Shown: positions 20,222 to 29,451 of the stretch, in pieces
How positions within the stretch are numbered: position 1 is the first letter of the stretch
How the letters are laid out: every line of letters begins with the position of its first letter
Assembly (NCBI GenBank): GCA_013361075.1
Contig: JABWAJ010000003.1
Location: 1 to 33,622, forward strand
Direction of reading: 5' to 3'
Source of the DNA: Saprospiraceae bacterium
GTDB taxonomy: Bacteria; Bacteroidota; Bacteroidia; Chitinophagales; Saprospiraceae
Length of the DNA: 33,622 nucleotides
Notes under the pieces: model-generated
The model's database searches: none
What the model was told of the DNA's origin: nothing
Seen by the model: only the letters and a program-made list of their open reading frames with translations
Program-made: the position numbers and the translations under genes

Positions 20222-21439
20222 TTATTCCTCCCGCATCAGTGCAGGCACCCGCTTTGCGCGCATAGCGGGGGGGAGGGAAGCCAGCAAACCAATGAATAAG
20301 ACCGTTAGCGCAACGATCAAAAAATCCAAAACCCGGGTGCTGATCGGATAGGCTTCGATGATGAAATCTCCGGGTATGGTAATGATGCCGACCGTTTTTT
20401 GAAGGATGACCACCACAATAGCAATGATGAAACCGACAACAACCCCGGCCCCGCACAACAGAAGCCCCTCGGCGAGAAAAATGTTGCGAACGGTATTGTC
20501 TAATGCTCCCATTGATTTGAGGATGGCGATGTCTTTTTGCTTTTCCAGCACAATCATCCAGAGTGCCCCCACAATGTTGAAAGCAACCATCAGCATCATC
20601 AGACTCACAATGGCAAAGCTGAGCCATTTTTCCATTTTCATCAAACGGAAAAACGCCTCTTCCTGTTCATAGCGGTCTTTCACAATGAAGGCATCCCCTA
20701 TCAGGTTTTTTACAGCCTGCTTGACCGCCGGAGTACTTGCGCCGGGTTCGACTTTCAGTTCAATAGAGCTGGCTTCGTTGTTGAATCCCAATAAATCACG
20801 CGCAAACTCAATGGAAGTGATCACATACTGGTTGTCAAAATCCTGCTGGATGACAAATGCGCCTGCAGGGTAAGTAAACCGCTCGCGGAACTGGTTTTCC
20901 ATCGGTCCGGTTTCCTTCCGTTTGGGCATGTACACGGCAATGGGCGTAAAAGGGTCGTTGATGTTGATGCCCAGCTTGTTGTGCATGCCTATGCCCAGTA
21001 CGGCCATGTTTACTTTTCCGTCTATCAGTTGAAAACGGCCATTCCAGATGGAAGAATCCATTTTAGCCACCTTGTTGTAGCTGCTGTCTACTCCTTTCAG
21101 AATCCCGACTTCCTGGTTGTCTTTATAAGAAAAAAAAGCAACTTCTTCCACGGTTTGGGATGCGTAGGCCACCCCTTCTGTACCCCTGATTTGGTCAAGC
21201 AGGAGGGTATCAGCCGGGAAATTTTTGCCTTTGGCAGGCATAATTTTCAGGTCGGGATTAAAATTGCCATACATCCCGGTGATCAGGTCTTCAAATCCGT
21301 TGAATACCGACAGCACCAAAACCAGCGCGGCGGTGCCAATGGAGACACCGAAAACGGCAATGCCAGTGATGATGTTGATGGCATTGGTAGATCTTTTGGA
21401 TGCCAGATAGCGCCGCGCAAATTTAAGGGGAAGGTTCAT
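20222..21439 (-). CDS. FtsX-like/LolCE-type ABC transporter permease
   Basis: FARRYLASKRSTNAINIITGIAVFGVSIGTAALVLVLSVFNGFEDL, typical LolC/E N-terminus; C-terminal TM cluster. Confidence 0.9.
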   Translation of the reverse strand: MNLPLKFARRYLASKRSTNAINIITGIAVFGVSIGTAALVLVLSVFNGFEDLITGMYGNFNPDLKIMPAKGKNFPADTLLLDQIRGTEGVAYASQTVEEVAFFSYKDNQEVGILKGVDSSYNKVAKMDSSIWNGRFQLIDGKVNMAVLGIGMHNKLGININDPFTPIAVYMPKRKETGPMENQFRERFTYPAGAFVIQQDFDNQYVITSIEFARDLLGFNNEASSIELKVEPGASTPAVKQAVKNLIGDAFIVKDRYEQEEAFFRLMKMEKWLSFAIVSLMMLMVAFNIVGALWMIVLEKQKDIAILKSMGALDNTVRNIFLAEGLLLCGAGVVVGFIIAIVVVILQKTVGIITIPGDFIIEAYPISTRVLDFLIVALTVLFIGLLASLPPAMRAKRVPALMREE

Positions 21440-21480
21440 TACAGAAACGGTCCGGTTTTAAGTGAAGAAAGTAGCCGGTT

Positions 21481-22392
21481 TCATACCGGTACACGAGGGC
21501 TTGCTGCGGCCACCTGGTGCATTTCCTGTTGCAATTTTTCTTTTGTCGCTTCCGATAATGCGACCAGGGGCAGGCGTACCTGCCGGGTGCAAAAGCCCAG
21601 TATTTCGAGTGCAGCTTTGATGCCGGCCGGATTTCCCTCTGTGTACAACCAGGGGTGAACGTCCAGCAAGGCGTCATTGAGGCTGCGCGCCGTTTCGAAG
21701 TCCCCTCTGAGCCCCGCGTGCACCATTTCAGAAAACTGTGCAGGGTAAGCATTGCCGATCACCGAAATGACGCCGTCGCCGCCGCAACCCAATATGGGGA
21801 GCGTGAGCGGGTCATCGCCCGAAATGACCAAAAAACCTTCCGGCCTGCGTTTCAAAATTTGCATCGCCTGTACCAGATCGCCGCTTGCTTCTTTTACCCC
21901 GATGAATTTGGAACTGCTGTTGGCCAGACGAAGCAGCGTATCTGCACTGACATTGGAGGCTGTTCTGCCCGGCACATTGTAGATAATCAGTGGCAGCGGA
22001 GACGCTTCAGCAACAGCCATGTAATGCTGGTAGATGCCTTCCTGATTGGGTTTATTGTAAGAAGGGCTGCTCGACATAATGGCCGAAACGCCCTGGAAAT
22101 CATAACTTTTGAGCTCTTCCACCAGCCGGGCCGTATGGTTGCTGCCGAAAAAACCCGCAACGACCGGTACCCGGTTTGCCGTCACTTTGATGGTAAAATC
22201 CAGTACTTCCCGGCATTCCTGCGCACTGAGCGTGATGGCCTCGCCGGTTGTACCCAAACAAACGAGATAGTCAACTCCGCCCGTAATGATGAACTCGATG
22301 ATCCGCCCCAACGCCGGATAATCAATTGTTTTATCCTCATGAAACGGCGTGATCAGTGCAACGCCGATGCCTCTAAACTTCAATGGGGACAT
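21481..22392 (-). CDS. dapA: 4-hydroxy-tetrahydrodipicolinate synthase
   Basis: GIGVALITPFHEDKTIDYPALGRIIEFIITGGVDYLVCLGTTGEAITLS, IYNVPGRTASNVS, GVKEASGD. Confidence 0.96.
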   Translation of the reverse strand: MSPLKFRGIGVALITPFHEDKTIDYPALGRIIEFIITGGVDYLVCLGTTGEAITLSAQECREVLDFTIKVTANRVPVVAGFFGSNHTARLVEELKSYDFQGVSAIMSSSPSYNKPNQEGIYQHYMAVAEASPLPLIIYNVPGRTASNVSADTLLRLANSSSKFIGVKEASGDLVQAMQILKRRPEGFLVISGDDPLTLPILGCGGDGVISVIGNAYPAQFSEMVHAGLRGDFETARSLNDALLDVHPWLYTEGNPAGIKAALEILGFCTRQVRLPLVALSEATKEKLQQEMHQVAAASPRVPV

Positions 22393-22933
22393 GCTTTGCG
22401 TTTGTTTTTTTTAGCACCGATTCCATTTGCTCAATGAAATGCGGCAGAGAAGGTCGCCGGGAAACATCAATCATGAGGTCGAAATACCACTCGCTGTCCA
22501 TCTCCGGACCCACTTTAAAGCTGGCCTGTGACAAAGCCACGATATAGGTAGCCGGTACTTTGGCTTTCGTATCCAGGTTGATGAGCATATCAAACTTCTG
22601 ATCTATAAAAGCCTCTACATGCTCACTCTTGGGGCACAACGCCCAGTTCAGCTGTTTCCGTCCGAAAGACAGAAAAGGCAGGCTGGAACTATCTTCCGGC
22701 TGGTCTTCCAGATAAAAACCCATCAGCTGCACTTTTTTATTGCGCTCCCTTAGCTTTTGAGCATACCGCAGAACAATTTCCCGGGTAGCCGGCTCCGTGG
22801 CATCGAACAACAAGCCGATGCTCTGGCAGGAGTCGAGGTTAACCGGCTTTCTGGATGCCGGTGCGGGTCTGGTGCGCAGTCGCTTTTCCAGGAAGTAGCG
22901 GTGGGCAGCCAGTCGTATATGGTGAGGAATCAT
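22373..22933 (-). CDS. DUF6913-like conserved protein
   Basis: 186-aa ORF, 20-bp overlap with dapA; sequence resembles a Bacteroidota-conserved uncharacterised family. Confidence 0.65.
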   Translation of the reverse strand: MIPHHIRLAAHRYFLEKRLRTRPAPASRKPVNLDSCQSIGLLFDATEPATREIVLRYAQKLRERNKKVQLMGFYLEDQPEDSSSLPFLSFGRKQLNWALCPKSEHVEAFIDQKFDMLINLDTKAKVPATYIVALSQASFKVGPEMDSEWYFDLMIDVSRRPSLPHFIEQMESVLKKTNAKHVPIEV

Positions 22934-22969
22934 AGCTTGTGGCGGTTGATGTATGTGATGTTTTCCCGT

Positions 22970-23962
22970 TTATTTCTTTTTTGCAGGCGTCACCTCGTTT
23001 TCTTCCGGCAAGGCCAGATCATAAACGCCCATTCCGGCAAATTTATTGATCCGGGCCTCAATGCGTTCGTCCGGGTTCATGTCGATCAACTCTGAGAGGG
23101 ATTTTTTGATTTGTTTTTTCAGCAGCTTTGCCATTTCTTCCGGATTGGAATGCGCGCCGCCGACCGGTTCTTTGATGATGCCGTCAATGAGTTTGTTTTC
23201 AAACATGTGGTCGGCGGTCAGCTTCAGCGCTTCTGCAGCCCGTTCTTTGTAATCCCAGCTGTGCCATAGAATAGAAGAACAGGATTCCGGCGAAATCACA
23301 GAATACCAGGTGTTTTCGAGCATAAAAACCCGGTCGCCTACGCCGATACCGATGGCACCTCCGGAAGCACCTTCTCCAATGATGACACAGATGGTGGGTA
23401 CCCGAAGCTGGGCCATTTCAAAAAGGTTGCGGGCGATGGCTTCTGCCTGGCCGCGGTCTTCGGCCTCAATACCCGGGAAAGCGCCCGGCGTATCGATGAG
23501 GCAAATGACCGGAAAGTTGAAGCGTTCGGCTATTTTCATCAGGCGCAGGGCTTTGCGGTAGCCCTCCGGATAGGCCATGCCAAAATTGCGGTACTGCCGC
23601 ATTTTGGTATTGATGCCTTTCTGGTGGCCAAGGATAACCACCGTTTGGCCGTCAAGGCTGGCTAAGCCACCTACAATGGCTTTGTCATCCTGAATGCAGC
23701 GGTCGCCGTGCAATTCCACGAACCGTTTGCACATCTGGCTGATGTAATACAGGGTGTAAGGGCGCTCCGGATGCCGCGACAACTGCACTTTTTGCCATCC
23801 GGTCAGGTTTCCGTAAATTTCCTTCCGCGTGTTTTTTATCTTGTTTTCCAGTTCTTTGAGCATGTCTGAAACGTCCAACACGCCTTCTTCACCCACTTGT
23901 TTGATCTTTTCAAGTTGTTCGTACAACTTTTCTAAAGGCTTCTCAAATTCCAGAAAGACCAT
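22970..23962 (-). CDS. accA: Acetyl-CoA carboxylase carboxyltransferase subunit alpha
   Basis: [93 protein letters not shown]. Confidence 0.97.
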   Translation of the reverse strand: MVFLEFEKPLEKLYEQLEKIKQVGEEGVLDVSDMLKELENKIKNTRKEIYGNLTGWQKVQLSRHPERPYTLYYISQMCKRFVELHGDRCIQDDKAIVGGLASLDGQTVVILGHQKGINTKMRQYRNFGMAYPEGYRKALRLMKIAERFNFPVICLIDTPGAFPGIEAEDRGQAEAIARNLFEMAQLRVPTICVIIGEGASGGAIGIGVGDRVFMLENTWYSVISPESCSSILWHSWDYKERAAEALKLTADHMFENKLIDGIIKEPVGGAHSNPEEMAKLLKKQIKKSLSELIDMNPDERIEARINKFAGMGVYDLALPEENEVTPAKKK

Positions 23963-24070
23963 GTGCTTGTTGTTTTTAGTTTCGAGCCTTGAGGCACAAA
24001 GGACAAAGTTAGCAATAAGGTGGTAGTTATTGGAGGGCGAGAAAAAAAATGAAACTTTTTCTCCACAATA

Positions 24071-24103
24071 TTTGCTTTATTCTACAATACAAGCATATCT
24101 TTG
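24071..24103 (+). promoter_or_regulatory. Promoter of tRNA-Asp (-33 TTTG, -7 TATCTTTG)
   Basis: tttg at 24071-24074, 21-nt gap, tatctttg at 24096-24103 (TAnnTTTG), about 40 nt upstream of the tRNA. Confidence 0.6.
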
Positions 24104-24141
24104 CACTCGCTTTACAGAACGAAGGTTCTTGCAGCAAAAAA

Positions 24142-24215
24142 GGTTCGGTAGTTCAGTCGGTTAGAATACCTGCCTGTCACGCAGGGGGTCGCGGGTTCGA
24201 GTCCCGTCCGGACCG
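24142..24215 (+). tRNA. tRNA-Asp (anticodon GTC)
   Basis: ggttcgg/ccggacc acceptor stem, anticodon arm cctgc-ctGTCac-gcagg, T-arm gcgggttcgagtcccgt; CCA not encoded. Confidence 0.93.
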
Positions 24216-24240
24216 CTTAGATTTTCACAATTCAATTCTT

Positions 24241-24283
24241 GCAAAGCCTGCATCGTAGCCACGATGCGGGCTTTGCTGTTTTA
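24241..24283 (+). terminator. Intrinsic terminator after tRNA-Asp
   Basis: gcaaagcctgcatcgt-agcc-acgatgcgggctttgc: 16-bp stem with one G-U, then tgtttta. Confidence 0.75.
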
Positions 24284-24321
24284 TGGCCAGCCTTTCAGAG
24301 AAAAACTTTTTGTTTAAACTT

Positions 24322-24355
24322 GATTATTTTTAATCGTTTTTGATTATTTTTAATC
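24322..24355. repeat. Tandem palindrome (two GATTA-TTTT-TAATC units, 20-bp period) upstream of integrase
   Basis: gattatttttaatc at 24322-24335 and again at 24342-24355. Confidence 0.8.
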
Positions 24356-24393
24356 GCGTTTTTCTCACCTCTTTCTAAAAAAATTTAGAGGCC

Positions 24394-25566
24394 ATGAATT
24401 TTAGAAACATCCTTTGGACCTATGCCCCCAGGCAGGACGGTTCGTGCAACGTAAAAATTTATGTGCAGGCGACCGGGCAAAAAAAATACTTCAAAACGGA
24501 CATCTGTGTGCAGGCGAAGGATTGGGACGCCAAAAAAGGGATTGTAAAAACGAGCCACCCGCTTTGCATGCTCTATAACTCGAAGATCCGGGAATTCAGA
24601 AACCGGTTGGAAGAACATTTCCTAAATGGTGGATCATTCGATCAATTCAACGAAACGCCGGAAAAGGCATCCCTGATTGCGTTCGGCAAACAGTTGATCG
24701 CTGAAGCTGAAAAAGGAACGTATCCGCTCCGGCAAAGCACGGTCAACGTTTACAAATCCATCTTAAAAAAGCTGGAACAATATATGGCCATCACGGGTAT
24801 GGATGACCTGGCTTTCAACGACGTGGGGATGGACTTTTATGTAAAATATACCAAACACTTAGAGCAAACCGGCTGCAAATTAGCCGGAATCGGTAAGCAC
24901 ATGAAGTGCATCAAACGGCTGATGAACATCGCCCTGGAACGCAAGCTACACAACAATACTTCGCACCAGGAGCGGGCTTTCAAAGCACACAAAACACAAA
25001 CTTCCACGAAGATTTACCTAAGCGTTGAAGAAATGGCTAAACTGGAACAACTCAACCTTTCCGGCCAGCCAGCACTGGAGCAGGAGCGGGACCGCTTCTT
25101 AGTGCAGTATTATCTGTTGCTCCGGTTCTCCGATGCCATCCGGATCACTAAGGAAATGTTCTTCGAGTTGAAAGGTGCCTATTATTTCCGTATCAAACAC
25201 CAGAAGACCAGCAATGAAGCGGTGGTGCCCGTGAAACCGTCCTGCAGGACGCTGCTGGAGCGCTACGATTATCAGTTTGACTATTCCTCCAATGTGCAGG
25301 CAAACCGGCACCTAAAGACCATCGCGGCCATGGCCAGCATCGCTACAATGGTCACCCAGGACGGGCGCACCCTGATGAAAAGCCAGTTTGTCGGCACACA
25401 CACGGCGCGCCGGAGCGCCGCGACCAACCTGTACCTCCAGGGCGTGGACGTGAAAGTGATCGCTGACCTGGGCGGCTGGGAGAACTTCAATGCCCTAATG
25501 GTCTATCTACGCGCCAGCGGCTTAGAGACAGCGCAAATGGCCGGGAAGTTAGATTTTTTTCAGTGA
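24394..25566 (+). CDS. Tyrosine-type site-specific recombinase/integrase
   Basis: SAM-like core region plus catalytic block HTARRSAATNLYLQGVDVKVIADLGGWENFNALMVYLRAS; located directly downstream of a tRNA. Confidence 0.93.
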   Translation: MNFRNILWTYAPRQDGSCNVKIYVQATGQKKYFKTDICVQAKDWDAKKGIVKTSHPLCMLYNSKIREFRNRLEEHFLNGGSFDQFNETPEKASLIAFGKQLIAEAEKGTYPLRQSTVNVYKSILKKLEQYMAITGMDDLAFNDVGMDFYVKYTKHLEQTGCKLAGIGKHMKCIKRLMNIALERKLHNNTSHQERAFKAHKTQTSTKIYLSVEEMAKLEQLNLSGQPALEQERDRFLVQYYLLLRFSDAIRITKEMFFELKGAYYFRIKHQKTSNEAVVPVKPSCRTLLERYDYQFDYSSNVQANRHLKTIAAMASIATMVTQDGRTLMKSQFVGTHTARRSAATNLYLQGVDVKVIADLGGWENFNALMVYLRASGLETAQMAGKLDFFQ

Positions 25567-25676
25567 TGCCGGCAAGCATCGCATAAAGTGTTGATAAGAT
25601 TATCATTACAACGAAAGACAAAACCCGGCGACATACCTGAAGCATCGCGTAAAATACGGATGCAACCAGGTAGACA

Positions 25677-25730
25677 TTGATAACAAAAATTTGCACCTGG
25701 TCGCCGCCGGCGGTGGCTTTTTGTTATCAA
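25677..25730. repeat. 13-bp perfect inverted repeat TTGATAACAAAAA...TTTTTGTTATCAA
   Basis: Arms at 25677-25689 and 25718-25730; a third GATAACAAAA copy at 25779-25788. Confidence 0.8.
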
Positions 25731-25780
25731 ATTACCGCCCGCAGCAGCAGCTCGAGGCCAGGCCTCAGCGAAAAACTGAT

Positions 25781-25815
25781 AACAAAACAGGCTGCCGGGT
25801 TTCCCCGACAGCCTG
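25781..25815 (-). terminator. Intrinsic terminator of the minus-strand element operon
   Basis: CAGGCTG-CCGGG-TTTC-CCCGA-CAGCCTG hairpin (25788-25815); read on the minus strand it is followed by TTTTGTT. Confidence 0.7.
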
Positions 25816-25848
25816 CGCCAACAAATTATAATCCCATGAACTTAGGTG

Positions 25849-26148
25849 CTATGCCCAACCTGCATTTGGCGGCAGGTCTAAAATGGCGTTGATTTCTTCC
25901 TCACTGCGGCCGTGAAAGGGGCCGCCTGGCTCAAACAACCACTTCGAGCGTCCGTATAGATTCACAATGGCCACCGTCCAGGCGTTGAGCGCTGCAATGA
26001 TCGCTGTGGCGGATTGTCCTGGCTGCGGCTGCGGTTTTGGCGGCTCGTATGGGTTACGGGGCGGCGCTGTGCTGCGCTTTTGCTGAAACAGGAGCAACGC
26101 GGCCACACCGATCAGGATAAAAGGAACGAGGTTGTTTTTCTTAGCCAT
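25849..26148 (-). CDS. Small single-TM protein with Pro-rich linker (element)
   Basis: MAKKNNLVPFILIGVAALLLFQQKRSTAPPRNPYEPPKPQPQPG...; last gene of the minus-strand block. Confidence 0.75.
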   Translation of the reverse strand: MAKKNNLVPFILIGVAALLLFQQKRSTAPPRNPYEPPKPQPQPGQSATAIIAALNAWTVAIVNLYGRSKWLFEPGGPFHGRSEEEINAILDLPPNAGWA

Positions 26149-26158
26149 AATGCGTTCT

Positions 26159-26749
26159 TTAGATCATTCCTTCGTTTGCAAAGGAGTAATAGCCGTTGGC
26201 GGTGACAATGATGTGATCCAACAGCCTTATATTCAGTGCTGACAGCGCAGTGTTCAGCTTTTTGGTAATGTCCATATCGGCCTGAGAGGGCCTTAAATTG
26301 CCGCTTGGGTGATTGTGCGAAACGATCACACCTGAAGCAAGCGACTTTAAAGCCGCCACGGCAATGATTGGCGGATCTACTACCGTGCCGCTGATGCCAC
26401 CCACAGACATGATCATGTAACCAATCGGACGGTTCGCGTAGTTCAGGAAAACGGCTACAAATACCTCCTGAACCTGCATTCTTCTGCCAATCACTCTTTT
26501 GAGGAAAGCTGCGGAATCGTCAGCGCTTTTAAAGGAATCTTCGCCGATAAAAGGCCCGTTTTTCATGCGCAGGTTGATCTCCCTGGACCTGACAATTGTG
26601 CCGGAACCGGTCGCTTTGCCGTTAATGCCCGGATCGTCAATGACGGGGGGCAATGCACCGGTTGGATAAGCCACGGCACCAATTCCGCTTTGCCTGCGCC
26701 CAAGCAACAACAATGCTCCGAGTCCCAATAAGAGGTGTTCCGCTTTCAT
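26159..26749 (-). CDS. RadC-like JAB/MPN-domain protein with N-terminal hydrophobic segment
   Basis: MKAEHLLLGLGALLLLGRR anchor-like segment; SHNHPSGNLRPSQADMD JAMM motif; ATGA overlap with the upstream 901-aa gene. Confidence 0.88.
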   Translation of the reverse strand: MKAEHLLLGLGALLLLGRRQSGIGAVAYPTGALPPVIDDPGINGKATGSGTIVRSREINLRMKNGPFIGEDSFKSADDSAAFLKRVIGRRMQVQEVFVAVFLNYANRPIGYMIMSVGGISGTVVDPPIIAVAALKSLASGVIVSHNHPSGNLRPSQADMDITKKLNTALSALNIRLLDHIIVTANGYYSFANEGMI

Positions 26750-29451
26750 GCCGTCAGGTGTTTGTGCCGGGGCCGATGCCCGGAAAGGTTGGCGAATAGG
26801 TTAACTTCCTGTTTGGCATATTGGGCGATATCGCCTTTCTTTTGCAGCAGGTTTTGATACTCGATTCTGGCCCGGGTGAGCTGTGCGCTGATCGGAGCGG
26901 TCAGTTCGAGGATCTGGTTTTCCGTTGCATTCCTGGAACGGTATTCCCGGATTTTTTCATCCAACTGCTTTTGCAGGGCTTTGACCGTTTCGGAAGCTTC
27001 GGCCAATTGCTGATTGTATTGCGCCTCGACCGGCGAAAGGGTCACATTGGCCGCGATGTTCAGGCTATCTTCAAGACGCCCAAATGTACTTCTCCGGTTG
27101 ATGATGGAGGCAAGGCGGTTGTTGAAGTCGCGTTCGTTGCTGATCTGCCCCTGGCGCGTTCCATAACCCAGGTTGTCCACCAGCCAAGTATATAGTTCAT
27201 CTTCGTGAAAATTGGTGAGCAGGCCATATTTTGCCCGTGCGTTGCCGATCCAGCGGGCAATGGTCCGAATATTTCCCTTGCTGGTGGCGTCGGCTCTCTC
27301 CAGGGCTTGCAGTGCTGTGTACGTCTTCCCGGAAGGGTTCAGATAAGACAAAGCAATAATCGTGCTCCAGTTGTCGCCTTCCAGCCGTTTGGCGTCTTTG
27401 TCGGCGTCGCGGCCCTGCATGCGCATGGCCCGGTAATATTCTGCGCGCTCCAGTTCGGTTTCTTTGGTGGAAAGAGTATTGCTTTCCAGGGCAATTCTTT
27501 TGGCTTCCTCCAGGCTGATATTGGCTTCGATTTTAGCCGGGATCTCGCAGAAGTTGCGGCCATCCACCACGGCACCGGCACGACAAAGCCGATTGAAGGC
27601 TTCCAAACGACTATGGCCGCTAAGCATATACAATTTGCCATCCGCCCCGGCCCATAAAATTACCGGATCGAGCTGACTCCAGCGAAAAGCGCCGGCTTTT
27701 ACAGCTTGCACAATGTTTTCGACGCTGCGCTCGCTGTATGGTGTCGCCCGGTTTTGGAACCAGACGCGGCGAATGCTGATAGCCTGAATGGGGATCAGGT
27801 CAATGCCGGTCGCCCGGCTTGTATTTTGCTTCATTGACGGCGGCAAAGAAGCCGTTGGAGCCGATACCGCTTTGGGCAATGAAATTTCTAAAATGGCAAT
27901 GGCCGCCTGCCTTGCATCATTGGTAAGTTGTCGCTGCCAGGCCTGGTTACTTGGTGCCCATCGGAATCCCCTCGATTTTAGTTTGTCACGAAGACTTACA
28001 GGCGGAATGCTGTCAAAGAAAATCTGAAGCCTGTTTTCTTCGATATTTTCCAGGATATAACCGCCATTGAAGTCCAGGCGCTTTTCTCCGCCTTCTGCCC
28101 TTGCTTCCTGGTTTTGTTTTTCAGCCTCCAGGCGTTGCCGGGTCCGTCTGATCTCTGCGTTGTTGTTGGTCAGTTGATAATCCGCAAATCCCGTTCGGCC
28201 TGCAAAGTCTGGCTTTTGTAACTCAATTGCCTGTGCTTCAGAAAGGCCAACTTCTGCCATCAGTCGCGCAGTTACATCTTTACCCGATCGGATGATCTGG
28301 TTTGCCAGTTTCATGCGTTCCTGGGAACTCTCCAGCTTTTGCAATTTCTCCGTGAGTTGCTGAATTGCCGTACTGGATCCGCTGCGGATCGGCTGCTTTG
28401 ATTTTCTTTCGGGGTAGATGTCGCCGTTTTTGCGGATGCGGGCCAAAGCTTTTTCTTCCCAGGCTATAAACTCGCCATAAGCTTTATGGTCGGCGTCTTT
28501 GCGTTTGTTTTGCTGCCTTGTCGGAAAGTTTGAGCCTCCGGTTATCATCATGCTCATGATGCCGGTTCTGCGTTGCAAAATGGCCCTGCGGCGTTCGCTG
28601 TATCTTTTCCGGAAAACTGAAAATTCAGCATCCAGGATGCGAAGTTGTTCAGGCGTCCGACCGGCACTCAATTCGTTGTATAATTGAGTCATGTAGGAGA
28701 TATGCCCTTCAATTTCCTGCTTTGCGCGAACCTCCGGAGAAAAGGAAGTGCCGCGATGTGCATCGTAGGCCAGCCGGTAAGGTATGTCCTTTTCAACGTC
28801 ATGCAGCGGATGACCGGGAGGGAAAGCGGATTCAGGACCGGGAGCCTCCTTTTCCTGCTTCGTTATTGGTTTTAGAGAAGGCGGCAAAGAAGCAGCCGGA
28901 GCGGGTAATTCAACAGGGTTGTTGATGTAATTTTCAAGCTCCACAAGCTTACGTTTTAGGTAAGCAATCGTCCCTGCATCTTCCTTAATGGTAATGGAAA
29001 GTATTCCTGTATTGATGTCGCGGAGTAAATGGCCAATCCGTTGTTGGAGTGTCTTAGGTTGGACTCCGGGTGCAAAATTATCATCAACAATTCCTTTGTC
29101 ATAAGCTAATGCCCTCAGCTTCATATATTTTTCATCCAGCTCCCGACAAACCTTATTTCGGAATCTGCACCGGCCTTCATATTTTGGCCTGACCGATTTT
29201 GGAATTGAAGCAGGGGCAACCTCCTCGCTTTGATTGGGGTTCCGGATAATGATCACTTTAGGCGCTGCGGCTGCATCCCTTCTGAATTGTGCTTCTTTGG
29301 TCGGCCTGCGTTTGGCCTTCATGCAGTTGGGCAGGGCCACGCCGCCATGGCGAGAGCAGCGGCCAGGATTTACGCTGGTCGTAAATTTGCCGTCAGCGCA
29401 TTCTTCGCGGCCTGGCGGCTGTCGGGATACTATGGCACCGATGTAAACCAT
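26746..29451 (-). CDS. Polyvalent mobile-element protein with ParB-like domain
   Basis: N-terminal ECADGKFTTSVNPGRCSRHGGV (DUF3761-like Cys/His motif); middle LRDKLKSRGFRWAPSNQAWQRQLT; ParB-like LDPVILWAGADGKLYMLSGHSRLEAFNRL...ISLEEAKRIALESNTLSTKETELERAEYYR. TAATG coupling with the upstream gene. Confidence 0.85.
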   Translation of the reverse strand: MVYIGAIVSRQPPGREECADGKFTTSVNPGRCSRHGGVALPNCMKAKRRPTKEAQFRRDAAAAPKVIIIRNPNQSEEVAPASIPKSVRPKYEGRCRFRNKVCRELDEKYMKLRALAYDKGIVDDNFAPGVQPKTLQQRIGHLLRDINTGILSITIKEDAGTIAYLKRKLVELENYINNPVELPAPAASLPPSLKPITKQEKEAPGPESAFPPGHPLHDVEKDIPYRLAYDAHRGTSFSPEVRAKQEIEGHISYMTQLYNELSAGRTPEQLRILDAEFSVFRKRYSERRRAILQRRTGIMSMMITGGSNFPTRQQNKRKDADHKAYGEFIAWEEKALARIRKNGDIYPERKSKQPIRSGSSTAIQQLTEKLQKLESSQERMKLANQIIRSGKDVTARLMAEVGLSEAQAIELQKPDFAGRTGFADYQLTNNNAEIRRTRQRLEAEKQNQEARAEGGEKRLDFNGGYILENIEENRLQIFFDSIPPVSLRDKLKSRGFRWAPSNQAWQRQLTNDARQAAIAILEISLPKAVSAPTASLPPSMKQNTSRATGIDLIPIQAISIRRVWFQNRATPYSERSVENIVQAVKAGAFRWSQLDPVILWAGADGKLYMLSGHSRLEAFNRLCRAGAVVDGRNFCEIPAKIEANISLEEAKRIALESNTLSTKETELERAEYYRAMRMQGRDADKDAKRLEGDNWSTIIALSYLNPSGKTYTALQALERADATSKGNIRTIARWIGNARAKYGLLTNFHEDELYTWLVDNLGYGTRQGQISNERDFNNRLASIINRRSTFGRLEDSLNIAANVTLSPVEAQYNQQLAEASETVKALQKQLDEKIREYRSRNATENQILELTAPISAQLTRARIEYQNLLQKKGDIAQYAKQEVNLFANLSGHRPRHKHLTA

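Noticed and set aside
20981-21658. 225-aa plus-strand ORF
   Set aside because: Antisense to the ABC permease and to the 3' end of dapA.
21655-22437. 260-aa plus-strand ORF
   Set aside because: Shadow ORF fully antisense to dapA, which is unambiguous.
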